NCBI GenBank assembly: GCA_019058445.1
Contig: JAHPZA010000006.1
Span: forward strand, 62,001 to 126,000
Direction of reading: 5' to 3'
Origin: Promethearchaeota archaeon
GTDB taxonomy: Archaea; Asgardarchaeota; Lokiarchaeia; Sigyniarchaeales; SOKP01
DNA: 64,000 nucleotides
Shown here: piece after piece, positions 1 to 8,609 of the stretch
How the letters are laid out: each line of letters opens with the position of its first letter
Numbering within the stretch: the stretch's first letter is position 1
The notes under the pieces: generated by a model
The model's input: the letters and a program-made list of their open reading frames with translations, nothing else
Told to the model about the DNA's origin: nothing
Databases searched by the model: none
Made by a program: the position numbers and the translations under genes

Positions 1-233
1 TTCTTAACCAATTCTTTTTACTTTTTCAAATGGTGATACGGCAATATTACATGAGTATTTTTAGCATTAAAGGATTTGATTCTTAAGTAAGAAAAATTGT
101 CATCGGAAAGATATCTAGAGGAGACATAAATAAATTCATTGAAAAGTTGTGCAGTTTATTACTAATTTTACAGAGTGTTTCAATATAAATGAAAAAAATT
201 ATATTGAATTACTAAATTTAAACGAGATTAAAC

Positions 234-800
234 ATGGCTATCGTAAAGACAACCAATCACGTTGAACTGAAGGCGGATGAACTAATTCACATCCAGTTCA
301 TATGCCCAGTCTGTAAATCTGAAAAAGAGCTTTCAATAAATAAATCAGTCATTAATCAAGCAAAGCAATTAACCACCATATCAATACCCCAGAATAAAAT
401 CTGTCAGCATCATTTTCAAGCATTTGTGGATAAAAATTTTAAAGTACGAGGTTACCAAAAAGTCGATTTCTCTTTTGATTCTGATAATACAGGGGATCAA
501 AGTATCATTATTTATAATGCAAAACGGAATGATAAAGAACTATTTAAAAATTTGATGTTGAAAGCAAACTACGTCGAATATTGCCCTGGTGATGCGGAAA
601 ATCATAAGGGTGAGAGACAAAATAAATTCAACCACCAAAAGAAAAAAAATGAAATATCAAGAGTGAAGAAATTGCGAATAGAAAAAAAAGAAATGACTCT
701 TGAGGAAATTTATGAGCAATTTTGGGATTTTATCGATGATGATAACCAAGAATTTCGAGAGTTTATTATAAAGGATCAAAGAAGAGAGAATAAATTCTAA
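234..800 (+). CDS. Cysteine/histidine zinc-binding-like protein, function unknown
   Basis: I do not recognise a named family. The 188-residue protein has a CxxC at residues 24-27 and a CxHH at 57-60, which together could bind one zinc ion. The CxHH is followed by a conserved-looking stretch (F-x-x-F-V-D-K-N-F-K-V-R-G-Y-Q, about 61-75). After residue 125 it becomes lysine-rich and then acidic, likely helical and partly disordered. The stop codon overlaps the ATG of the next small gene (TAATG), so the two are probably translated together. The ATG at 234 is the first in frame. I recall similar CxxC...CxH-F-x-x-F-x-D proteins from Asgard genomes, but that is memory, not a search. Confidence 0.75.
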   Translation: MAIVKTTNHVELKADELIHIQFICPVCKSEKELSINKSVINQAKQLTTISIPQNKICQHHFQAFVDKNFKVRGYQKVDFSFDSDNTGDQSIIIYNAKRNDKELFKNLMLKANYVEYCPGDAENHKGERQNKFNHQKKKNEISRVKKLRIEKKEMTLEEIYEQFWDFIDDDNQEFREFIIKDQRRENKF

Positions 801-970
801 TGACAGAAATCATTTTGAAAGAAAATATCATAAAGGATAATTTCATAAATTGTGCCTTTTATGAAAAATGTACTTTACCTAAACGGAATACCCTCTGTGA
901 CCGTTTTCCAGATTATACTATCTGCCCTGAATTTCAGGCAAAAAGAACCAAATTAATTCGTCATAATTAA
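800..970 (+). CDS. Small cysteine-containing protein (56 aa), translationally coupled
   Basis: An open frame begins inside the stop of the preceding gene (TAATG, 798-802) and encodes 56 residues ending at TAA 968-970. It has four cysteines at residues 18, 24, 33 and 42, the last as I-C-P-E-F, a spacing compatible with a small metal-binding or redox fold. The start/stop overlap and the cysteine pattern argue that it is real rather than chance. Function is unknown; it may act with the CxxC/CxHH protein upstream. Confidence 0.55.
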   Translation: MTEIILKENIIKDNFINCAFYEKCTLPKRNTLCDRFPDYTICPEFQAKRTKLIRHN

Positions 971-1050
971 AATTCTCAAAAATTATTTTTATCTCTTTTT
1001 TAATAGCAATAAATTCTTATTGACAATCATCTTTAAATAAAGAGAAAATT

Positions 1051-1066
1051 AAAAAAAAAAAGAAAA
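1051..1066 (-). terminator. Poly-T terminator candidate after histone
   Basis: An uninterrupted A11 run on the plus strand, followed by more A, reads as a T-rich tract on the minus strand about 40 nt past the histone stop codon. Archaeal RNA polymerase commonly stops at such tracts without a hairpin. Confidence 0.4.
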
Positions 1067-1102
1067 GATTTAATTAATTAATTCAAGATTAATTTAATTT
1101 GC

Positions 1103-1309
1103 TTAGATTAAACCAATAGCAATTTTCATATCTTGTTGTGTGACTTTCTTTCGCCCACTGTGTTTTGCGATGTCAAGAGCACATGCAGTTAAGTCTTTGG
1201 CATATTCTTCAAGATAGTCCATTAACTTATCAACTGCGGCTCTACTTACGATCTCAGCTCCTGCTTTTTTCATTAAAGCTCTAAGTGGGCTCCAGGCAAA
1301 TGCGGCCAT
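1103..1309 (-). CDS. Archaeal histone (HMf-type, tail-less)
   Basis: A 68-residue single histone fold: N-terminal A-W-S-P-L-R helix, central helix from about residue 20 to 48, and the closing R-K-K-V-T-x-x-D-M-K-I-A motif at 53-64. This is the usual length of archaeal core histones without tails. It dimerises and wraps DNA to compact the chromosome. A good Shine-Dalgarno sequence (GGAGG on the minus strand, 1321-1325) lies 11 nt before the ATG, consistent with high expression. The gene is monocistronic, with a long intergenic region upstream. Confidence 0.93.
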   Translation of the reverse strand: MAAFAWSPLRALMKKAGAEIVSRAAVDKLMDYLEEYAKDLTACALDIAKHSGRKKVTQQDMKIAIGLI

Positions 1310-1843
1310 AATTTATCATTCCTCCACTAATTTTTAATTAATAATTATGTTTTTTAAGATTTTAAATAACTTAGTTATATTAAGATTAACATTTCTTATA
1401 TTTAAATATGTTGGTTGATCTTTATGAATCCGATTAATTTGATCAACCACTTTTGGTCGACAAAAAAAGTTATCAAAGATAAAAAAAAAATTCTTTACTT
1501 GTGAAATTCATTTAATGATCTGAAATAAACATGAGTATATTTTGATCGGTTCATAATATGAATATGATCACACTGTATTATTAACATGAAAAATTTCAAC
1601 CCATTTATGTAAACTGAACTGATAGCAAAAACTTTTAGATGGTTATGGTTAGAAATCTAAAAGAAACCTCTTTTTTTAGTCTCATTTTCTCACATTTTTC
1701 CAATAAAGAAAATAATTAATATATTTAGTTTTTAAATAATCCTTGCATTATGATTCTTCCATTAAACAATATTATCAGTAGTATTAATTTTAAAAAGGAT
1801 TTATGTTAACAAGTAATATATTTCGAGATAATTGAGTTTTATT
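1310..1843. other. 534-nt intergenic region between divergent histone and GGR genes
   Basis: It carries the promoters of the histone (minus) and of the first reductase (plus). I found no open frame, tRNA-like structure or repeat array in it. The one clear element is a 9-bp perfect inverted repeat at 1412-1449. The rest is AT-rich with several A or T tracts. Confidence 0.6.
1412..1449. promoter_or_regulatory. 9-bp inverted repeat, possible operator
   Basis: TGGTTGATC at 1412-1420 is repeated in inverted orientation as GATCAACCA at 1441-1449, with a 20-nt spacer. The half-sites are one helical turn and a half wide and lie about 100 nt upstream of the histone ATG and about 400 nt before the reductase ATG. 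It could be a dimer-binding operator. That role is inference. Confidence 0.3.
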
Positions 1844-3028
1844 ATGAAGTATGATGTAGTAGTCTCGGGAGCGGGTCCCGCAGGTTCTAGGTGTGCTGAA
1901 GTCATCGCAAAAGCAGGTTATAAGGTTGCATTGATTGAAAAAGATATAAATTTCCGAAAGCCATGTGGTGGGGGAATTCCAAGAGCCAGCATATTTAGAT
2001 ATTACCCACAATTGAAAGATTTGGATCTTGTGAAAAAGAATTATATCGCAATGTATTCCGCTGATGGCCATATACTCGAACATAGTTTTGAAGAAACGGA
2101 TGTTAATCCAATAGTTATAGATCGGTTAGAATTTGATAATTTAATTAGGAATATTGCTGTGGATGCTGGTGCAGAGCTGTTTGATAAAAATATTTCATAC
2201 GATTTTATATACAAAGATCAAAAAAAAATTGGAATTAGAACTAAAACACCCTCAGGTACAAACGAATATCTTGCAAATATTATTGTTGTTGCTGATGGAA
2301 TGAGCTCTAAATTAGCCCATAAATCGGGATTAAGAGAGAAGTGGAGCCCTCTGAATATTGGTATAGGGAAAGCAGAGATTTTAGAAGGAAAAAATAATCT
2401 AAATGAGAAGGGTTCTTATTTCTTTTTTAAAAAATATGGATATGGTTGGATTTTTCCAATAGATAAACAGAAGTTCAACATTGGGACTATTACGTATTAC
2501 GAAAATAATCTAAAGTATAATATTAGAAATCTTTTTGAAGAATTTCTTCACGAATCGCAAAATAGGAATTTTTTATCAAAAGAGGCTTATAAAGTAATAT
2601 GGTCGGCTATTTTTCCGGAGCCTGCCACAGGAGTGTTAGAAAAAAGTCTCTATGATGACAATATCATCATCGTTGGTGATGCAGCGGGATTTGTAGGGCC
2701 AATAAGTGGAGAAGGGATTCATGGTGCTATTATCTCCGGTCAGATTGCAGGAGAAACATCGGTAAATGCCTTGAAGAATGATGATTTCACTGCTAATTCT
2801 CTGAAGGGTTTCAAAAAACATCCTAAAATTAAAAATTTAATTAGATTATTCAAATTTCAGCGAAATTTAGTAACCTTTTTTTATGAAAATGAGGGTGAAA
2901 ACCTTAATAAGCTCTTTAAGATGGTGGAAGAAAGTAAAGAATTTAAACAGATTGTAATAAATACCTTTATCTTCGGTCAAAATCCCCCGAAAGATTTTAT
3001 TTCAAGAATAAAAGGAAGTAAAAATTAA
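1844..3028 (+). CDS. Geranylgeranyl reductase family flavoprotein, copy 1
   Basis: FAD-dependent oxidoreductase of the geranylgeranyl reductase (GGR) family, which saturates isoprenoid chains of archaeal ether lipids. It opens with the dinucleotide-binding motif G-A-G-P-A-G, has the family P-C-G-G-G near residue 42, and a second FAD motif G-D-A-A-G-F-V-G-P-I-S-G-E-G in the C-terminal third. At 394 residues it is of normal length. I chose the ATG at 1844 over an upstream TTG (1832) because it starts directly at M-K-Y-D-V-V, matching the downstream paralogue. The next gene is a close paralogue 45 nt away, so the two are probably an operon. The exact substrate cannot be told from sequence. Confidence 0.87.
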   Translation: MKYDVVVSGAGPAGSRCAEVIAKAGYKVALIEKDINFRKPCGGGIPRASIFRYYPQLKDLDLVKKNYIAMYSADGHILEHSFEETDVNPIVIDRLEFDNLIRNIAVDAGAELFDKNISYDFIYKDQKKIGIRTKTPSGTNEYLANIIVVADGMSSKLAHKSGLREKWSPLNIGIGKAEILEGKNNLNEKGSYFFFKKYGYGWIFPIDKQKFNIGTITYYENNLKYNIRNLFEEFLHESQNRNFLSKEAYKVIWSAIFPEPATGVLEKSLYDDNIIIVGDAAGFVGPISGEGIHGAIISGQIAGETSVNALKNDDFTANSLKGFKKHPKIKNLIRLFKFQRNLVTFFYENEGENLNKLFKMVEESKEFKQIVINTFIFGQNPPKDFISRIKGSKN

Positions 3029-3073
3029 TATCAATTAGTAGCAGTTAAATATTTTAAAAAATGTGGTAAAAAT

Positions 3074-4252
3074 ATGTATGATGTGGTAATTTCAGGAGCC
3101 GGTCCAGCAGGCTCCAGATGTGCTGAGATTTTAGCAAAGAATGGATTTAAAGTTGCCCTGATTGAAAAGAATGTAAATTGGAGGAAACCATGTGGTGGAG
3201 GTGTAAGCGCAAGGATAATGTCCAAATATTATCCTCAATTGAAAGAGTTGAATCCACTCCGATTAAATGGTGCGCTGATGTTTTCTGCAGAATATTATAA
3301 AATGGGATATAGTTGGGAAGAGCAAGGTACTGATTCAATAATAATGGATCGATTGGAATTCGATAATTTCATAAGAAACGTAGCAGTGGATGCCGGTGCG
3401 GAGCTTTTTGATAAAAATATCTCATTTGATTTCATAGTCAAAGATCAGAAAAAAGTAGGGATAAGAACTAAAACTCCAGATGGGGTAAAAGAGTATTTAG
3501 GTAAAATTATTATAATTGCTGATGGAATGAGCTCTAAATTGGCAGTAAAGTCTGGTTTACGAGAACGCTGGAAAATTGAAGATATAGGACTAGCCAAATG
3601 CTCGATTTTAGAGGGTGAAAATAATTTAGAGAAAAACAAAATGTATCTTTATTTTAGGCGATATAAAGGGTATGGATGGATTTTTCCAATAAGTGAGAAA
3701 AGGTTTAATATTGGGTGCGGTACATTCGCAGAAGATAATCTTAAGTACAATCTTAACCAGATTTTTGATGATTTTAAAAATGATCCTAATATTAAGCAGT
3801 ATTTTCCTCTATCTAAATATAAAGAGATATGGACAGGGTCTTATCCGCTATCCGCCATAGGAGTTTTGGAAAAATCATTAATAAAAGATAATATAATGAT
3901 CATTGGAGATGCCGCGGGATTCGTATCTCCGATTAGTGGGGAAGGCATTCATCCAAGTATCGTATCAGGCCAAATAGCCGCTGAAGCCGCAATACAAGCT
4001 CTCCAAAGTAATGATATTTCCAATCGAACCTTAAAATCTTATAAACAACATCCTTATATTAAGAAGATCCTTAGAAATTTCAAACTGAAACGTTCTATGG
4101 TCGAATTCTTTTACGAAAATAATGGGAAAAACCTTGATACAATGTTTAAATTAGCTAAAGATGACATTGATTTTAGAGATCAGGTTATTAAGATGTTCTT
4201 TTTCAATGCAGCTCCCTCAAAAGAGTTTTTTGCAAAAATCAGAGCTTCATAG
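3074..4252 (+). CDS. Geranylgeranyl reductase family flavoprotein, copy 2
   Basis: Tandem paralogue of the preceding gene and colinear with it along its whole 392 residues: same N-terminal G-A-G-P-A-G FAD motif, P-C-G-G-G motif, and G-D-A-A-G-F-V-S-P-I-S-G-E-G motif. Identity is high in the N-terminal 60 residues and the C-terminal FAD motif, but the substrate-pocket middle region (about 180-280) has drifted. That suggests different isoprenoid substrates or reduction positions, such as digeranylgeranylglycerophospholipid versus another polyprenyl. The ATG gives M-Y-D-V-V, an ideal start for this fold. Confidence 0.87.
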   Translation: MYDVVISGAGPAGSRCAEILAKNGFKVALIEKNVNWRKPCGGGVSARIMSKYYPQLKELNPLRLNGALMFSAEYYKMGYSWEEQGTDSIIMDRLEFDNFIRNVAVDAGAELFDKNISFDFIVKDQKKVGIRTKTPDGVKEYLGKIIIIADGMSSKLAVKSGLRERWKIEDIGLAKCSILEGENNLEKNKMYLYFRRYKGYGWIFPISEKRFNIGCGTFAEDNLKYNLNQIFDDFKNDPNIKQYFPLSKYKEIWTGSYPLSAIGVLEKSLIKDNIMIIGDAAGFVSPISGEGIHPSIVSGQIAAEAAIQALQSNDISNRTLKSYKQHPYIKKILRNFKLKRSMVEFFYENNGKNLDTMFKLAKDDIDFRDQVIKMFFFNAAPSKEFFAKIRAS

Positions 4253-4436
4253 AGCACCTTTCTAAAGATACTTTGCATATAAATCAAAATATGTAGTGAT
4301 TCAAATTCCATTGATAATTGGCAAATTTGCTATAAGAGTATAATGAATAGTTAAATTAAAAAAGAAGTTATTATGAAATCCAAATAGTAAACAAATTTAA
4401 TAGTGATTTGTTTTTATCAAAACTGGAGAGAAAAAA

Positions 4437-5048
4437 ATGGTTGGACAACAACAAAATTATTGTTCTGAATGTGGTAGCCCCGTTAAAATTGGTGAAAATT
4501 ATTGTGCTTTCTGTGGTGTCAAGTTAAATGAAGTAAGTCCAATTGAACATTTCGCTAAAGCCTCATCAGAATTGCCAATAAAAGGTTGGGAAGTAACATC
4601 CGAAAAAATTAGTAAACATGAAAAATTAATAAATGAATTTCCTATAGGTAATTATATTATTACTTCGAGATGTAAACTTGATAAACATTTTGGTTATATC
4701 GTAGTGAGTGATAATGGTTTTGCTTGGAGGATAAAGGAGGGTTTTAGAACAGCATCGTGGAATTATGGAAAAAAGAAATGGGTAAGATGGTATGATGTAT
4801 ATAGTATCACTCCCAAAAAACTTGGTGAAATAGAGATAGTAGTAAAATTACGAAAGAATGGAGCTTTACAATTGGACAATAACGGGAATTATAAAACCAA
4901 AAAATGGAAACTCGCAATATACAAAAATACACGAGAGAATTCAGAGGATTGGAATAAACGATTAGAGAGTTTTAATGAAATTATACTAGAGATATATAAT
5001 CGGAATAAAGTAGATACAGATCCACATGTTAGTGATTCTGTAATTTGA
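4437..5048 (+). CDS. Zinc-ribbon protein with unknown C-terminal domain
   Basis: The N-terminus is a compact zinc ribbon with cysteines at 9, 12, 23 and 26 (C-S-E-C and C-A-F-C). A linker leads to a roughly 150-residue domain rich in Trp and Lys with alternating beta-like stretches (e.g. around residues 75-150), reminiscent of a PH- or GRAM-like fold, but I cannot assign it. A GGAG sequence precedes the ATG. No membrane segment is visible. The gene stands alone between the reductases and an oppositely oriented MBL gene. Confidence 0.75.
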   Translation: MVGQQQNYCSECGSPVKIGENYCAFCGVKLNEVSPIEHFAKASSELPIKGWEVTSEKISKHEKLINEFPIGNYIITSRCKLDKHFGYIVVSDNGFAWRIKEGFRTASWNYGKKKWVRWYDVYSITPKKLGEIEIVVKLRKNGALQLDNNGNYKTKKWKLAIYKNTRENSEDWNKRLESFNEIILEIYNRNKVDTDPHVSDSVI

Positions 5049-5125
5049 TTGTTATTTTTTTAAAGCATAAAATCGAGCTTTCAATATCCATTTTTTAAAG
5101 GATGATAATTGAGTGAATTAAACTA

Positions 5126-6079
5126 TTAAGTATTCAAAATCCATTGATTATTGGCAACTTCAATAACTTTTCCTTGTTCTAACAGTTCACTAATATGACT
5201 CATAATCATATTGGTTTCAAAAAAATAGAGGATACCATCTCCTTCTCTGGTTTTTATATACTTTTCACTAAAAAACAAGCCTTTAAAGATTAAATCATCT
5301 AAACTGACAGGATTATCAGAATTGAGCATGTTTAGAATATTCTTATTAATATTATCCATTTTAATTAGTAGGTCATTAAAGATCGCAGGTTGTTTTTCGA
5401 ACAATATCGGACCATGCCCGCTTGTAATGATATAATCGTCATTTATGTAAATATTTTCAAGTTTTTTAATGGATTCTCTTACATCTTTTAAATTACTATA
5501 TTTAAAGCCGTACCAAGCACCCATTTTTGTCAAGCCAATATCTGAAACGAATAGGATCTTCCGATTATGTTCAGTTGTATCTTCAATCAAGAAAGCGGTT
5601 TGACCCGGTGAGTGCCCTGGTATATGAATTGTTTTAAGACGTATATTATCGAATTCAAATTCAGTTCCAGGAGTAAAACCTATTACTGAATGTAATTCCT
5701 TGAAATTTAATTGTTTAAAAGCAAAGTGCTTAAACTCATCACCAATTCCAAAATCGAGTGTACCATTTGCCTTAATAAACTTATTAAAATCCTTTAAAAA
5801 TTCATGTTCTGGATTTGGACAATAAATTTTAATGTTAGAATCATATTCTTCATAAAAATGTAAATTATATACGTGATCTAAATGGACATGAGACACGAAA
5901 TATGCTTCTATTTGATTTTTAGTTAATGTTTTAATCTCTTCTTTATAAAAGCAATTACAATCAATCAAGATATCTCCCAGACTCTTATTTTTGATTACAA
6001 TGCCATTGCATTTAAACCAAAATTGAGAATCAGAATATATAAGAAAGACTCCATCGACTATTTTTTCAAAAATCAACAT
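5126..6079 (-). CDS. MBL-fold metallo-hydrolase (LACTB2-like)
   Basis: Metallo-beta-lactamase fold hydrolase of 317 residues. The full metal-binding set is visible: H64-x-H66-x-D68-H69, H156 in I-H-I-P-G-H-S-P-G, D180 in F-V-S-D-I-G, and H222 in S-G-H-G-P. The region after residue 240 looks like the helical/winged extension found in LACTB2-type or polyketide-associated MBL proteins. The substrate could be a thioester, nucleic acid or other ester; sequence does not decide. Single gene, read divergently from the lyxose isomerase. Confidence 0.85.
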   Translation of the reverse strand: MLIFEKIVDGVFLIYSDSQFWFKCNGIVIKNKSLGDILIDCNCFYKEEIKTLTKNQIEAYFVSHVHLDHVYNLHFYEEYDSNIKIYCPNPEHEFLKDFNKFIKANGTLDFGIGDEFKHFAFKQLNFKELHSVIGFTPGTEFEFDNIRLKTIHIPGHSPGQTAFLIEDTTEHNRKILFVSDIGLTKMGAWYGFKYSNLKDVRESIKKLENIYINDDYIITSGHGPILFEKQPAIFNDLLIKMDNINKNILNMLNSDNPVSLDDLIFKGLFFSEKYIKTREGDGILYFFETNMIMSHISELLEQGKVIEVANNQWILNT

Positions 6080-6282
6080 ATAAAGAAAATAAATTATAAA
6101 AAGAAATAAGATTTTTGATATGGGTGTATGGAAAAGAAATTTTAGTCTTTTAATTCAGATCATCAAAAACTCTATAAATTTTCTTGTAAATACATAATAA
6201 CTCGAATATATTTTAACAATCTTTTTCTCATGAAGTTATAAATTTAAAAAATGATGAAGTGTAGTTATACTTAGTGATATAA

Positions 6283-6972
6283 ATGAAGAGGTCAGAGATT
6301 AATAAAATAATGAGGAATGCAATAAAATTTTTTGAAGAACAAAAGTTTTACATGCCTAAATTTGCGTATTGGACAATTGAAGATTGGAAATCCAAGGGTG
6401 AAGAGATTCATGAAATTATTGCTAACCATTTAGGGTGGGATATTACTGATTATGGAAGGGGAGATTTCTCAAACATTGGTTTATTGCATTTTACTATTAG
6501 AAATGGTAATATAAAGGATCTCTTTAAAGGTGGGAAACCGTATTGCGAAAAAATTATGATTTTAGAAGAGGGTCAAGCTCTACCTATGCATTATCATTAT
6601 AGTAAAATTGAAGACATAATTAACAGAGGTGGCGGCGTTCTTATGATTCAATTATATAATTCCACTGAAGACAGTCAGCTTGCAAAGACTGATGTATCTG
6701 TTTCCGTTGATGGTGTAAGCAAAACATTTGAAGCAGGTACTATCGTTGAATTAACTCCAGGAGAATCCATAACATTACAAAATAAGATATATCACAATTT
6801 TAAAGCTAAGGAGGGACATGGCAAGATTCTCATCGGTGAAGTATCCAGTGTAAATGACGATTATAGCGATAATAAATTTTTTGAAACAACCAAAAGATTC
6901 GGTAAAATAGAAGAGGATGAGGATCCCTTATATTTGCTTTACGAGGATTATGAGGAATTTATTAATATTTAG
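6283..6972 (+). CDS. D-lyxose isomerase (cupin)
   Basis: Cupin-fold sugar isomerase that interconverts D-lyxose and D-xylulose (related enzymes also act on D-mannose/D-fructose). Metal ligands are H103, H105 and E110 in the motif M-H-Y-H-Y-S-K-I-E-D-I-I-N-R-G-G-G, which matches the family consensus, and H171 in K-I-Y-H-N-F. The 229-residue length is typical of the E. coli/Bacillus D-lyxose ketol-isomerase family. Together with the GH4, GH57 and MFS genes it fits sugar catabolism. It is unusual to see this mostly bacterial family in archaea, so acquisition by transfer is possible. Confidence 0.85.
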   Translation: MKRSEINKIMRNAIKFFEEQKFYMPKFAYWTIEDWKSKGEEIHEIIANHLGWDITDYGRGDFSNIGLLHFTIRNGNIKDLFKGGKPYCEKIMILEEGQALPMHYHYSKIEDIINRGGGVLMIQLYNSTEDSQLAKTDVSVSVDGVSKTFEAGTIVELTPGESITLQNKIYHNFKAKEGHGKILIGEVSSVNDDYSDNKFFETTKRFGKIEEDEDPLYLLYEDYEEFINI

Positions 6973-7012
6973 ATACTTAAAAAAGTTTAGATATCTAAAC
7001 CTAATTTATAAA

Positions 7013-8437
7013 CTACTTTTTTAGATGGTTTTTATGTTTCTCTAAAAATTCGTTATAACTACACATTACATCTAAAGATTTAGCAGCTAATTCAATGGAT
7101 TCAAAAATGGGAACTTTAAGGTTAAAAAGTTCCCTTTTAAAAAGCAATTTCCCTGCATAATCACTTGTATCATCTACAACTTTGTAGGCTATACATATAA
7201 GAGGTTTTTTCATTTCATTATAAGCTTTTTTTATTGCTTTACGAAAGTCATGGCTATAATTATATACCTTAATAAATACTACAGCGGAAATGTTTGGATC
7301 TGAGTCAAGAGTAACCAATGTTTGATAAAAAACATTAGGTATATTGCCAGAAGCACCTAAATCTAATGGATTTCTTAATATAGTATTTACATCTGGTAAA
7401 AATTCTTTAAATTTATCAATAGTTTCGGGAGCTAATTTTGGTATTTTCAGATTATATTGCTCAAAAACATCAGTAGTTTCGATAGAAGCTCCACCTCCTA
7501 CAGTTGTAATAGCCATATTTCGATCCATTGGAAAATGTGAGATATGATTAAAAACCATAGCTATATTAATCAATTCATGAGAATTATTTACCAAACAAGC
7601 TCCAGTCTGTTTTGCTACAGCTTGCCAAATTTTTTTATTTCCTGCTAAACCACCTGTATGTGACATTATTGCTTCTTTTGTAGCCTCTCCAGTACCCACT
7701 TTCCAGAGAAGAACAGGTTTCCCGGCTAAACTTAATTTTTTGACAACATCAAGAAACTTTCGACCAATTTCAATGCTTTTTATATTTTCTAAATAAAGAG
7801 CAACAGATTGAGTCTCCTTATCATTTAAAAAATACTCGAGAAAATCAACAAAATTTAAGTCAATTTGATTTCCAATAGATAAAACTTTACTCGGATTAGT
7901 CCCATAGATTGATTGGGCCATCGCAGCAACATAAATTGCTAAACCTCCCGATTGAAAAATCATTCCCAAACTACCAGAATGCTCTCTAAGTAACCCCAAT
8001 GAAAAAGTAAGCCTTATCTTAGGAACATACACTCCAAGGCAATTTGGACCTATTATTCGAATATCATATTTATTTGCTATATCTAGCAGTGCTTCTTCTA
8101 AATAATCATTTCCAATTTCACTAAATCCAGATGTAAAGATTGTAACAAACGGAATATTTTTCTTTCCACATTCTTCTAAGATTTGGGGACATAATTTGGC
8201 TGGAACTGCGATTATTACATAATCGATCTCATGATCGTCCTCAACATCTAATATTGATCCATATACCGTATAACCATTGAGTTTTTCTCCTTTGAGTCGA
8301 GGATTAAATAGATATAATGGTTTCTCAAAACCTAAATTCACTAAACTTTTTAGAAAATAGCCCCCACCAAAGAGTTTATCATTAACTCCGATAATTCCTA
8401 CAGATCTAGGATTAAATAATTTTTCAAAATTCACCAT
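7013..8437 (-). CDS. ADP-forming acyl-CoA synthetase, alpha-type subunit
   Basis: CoA-binding/ligase subunit of the NDP-forming acetyl/acyl-CoA synthetase family, which makes ATP from acyl-CoA plus ADP and phosphate. It has an N-terminal CoA-binding Rossmann domain (G-I-I-G near residue 15; G-P-N-C-L-G at 130-135) followed by two succinyl-CoA-ligase-like domains. H260 in S-H-T-G-G-L-A-G corresponds to the phosphohistidine of the archaeal alpha subunit. At 474 residues it matches a free alpha subunit. The ATP-grasp beta subunit is not in this window. It lies 172 nt downstream of the Rab-like GTPase gene on the same strand. Confidence 0.85.
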   Translation of the reverse strand: MVNFEKLFNPRSVGIIGVNDKLFGGGYFLKSLVNLGFEKPLYLFNPRLKGEKLNGYTVYGSILDVEDDHEIDYVIIAVPAKLCPQILEECGKKNIPFVTIFTSGFSEIGNDYLEEALLDIANKYDIRIIGPNCLGVYVPKIRLTFSLGLLREHSGSLGMIFQSGGLAIYVAAMAQSIYGTNPSKVLSIGNQIDLNFVDFLEYFLNDKETQSVALYLENIKSIEIGRKFLDVVKKLSLAGKPVLLWKVGTGEATKEAIMSHTGGLAGNKKIWQAVAKQTGACLVNNSHELINIAMVFNHISHFPMDRNMAITTVGGGASIETTDVFEQYNLKIPKLAPETIDKFKEFLPDVNTILRNPLDLGASGNIPNVFYQTLVTLDSDPNISAVVFIKVYNYSHDFRKAIKKAYNEMKKPLICIAYKVVDDTSDYAGKLLFKRELFNLKVPIFESIELAAKSLDVMCSYNEFLEKHKNHLKK

Positions 8438-8609
8438 TATTTCAAAAAGTTATTGGAAAGATATAAAGCTAATCGAGATCTTAATGAGAAATAGTTTTTT
8501 ATATAATTATCGGAAATGCTATCAAATATAAATTAATTCTATAATAATTTTATACTAATATTTTATCAAATTAAGTTTAAGCTAATGAGTCAATGTGGTA
8601 TTAGTATAA

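Noticed and set aside
1..86. Open frame from the left edge to a TAA at 84-86 (frame 3), possibly a gene tail.
   Set aside because: Only 27 codons with no recognisable family text and no way to see its start.
1790..2083. Minus-strand 97-residue frame.
   Set aside because: Lies wholly opposite the GGR gene start and has no family signature.
6118..6195. 25-codon frame beginning M-G-V-W before the lyxose isomerase.
   Set aside because: No ribosome site, no structure and very short; most likely chance.
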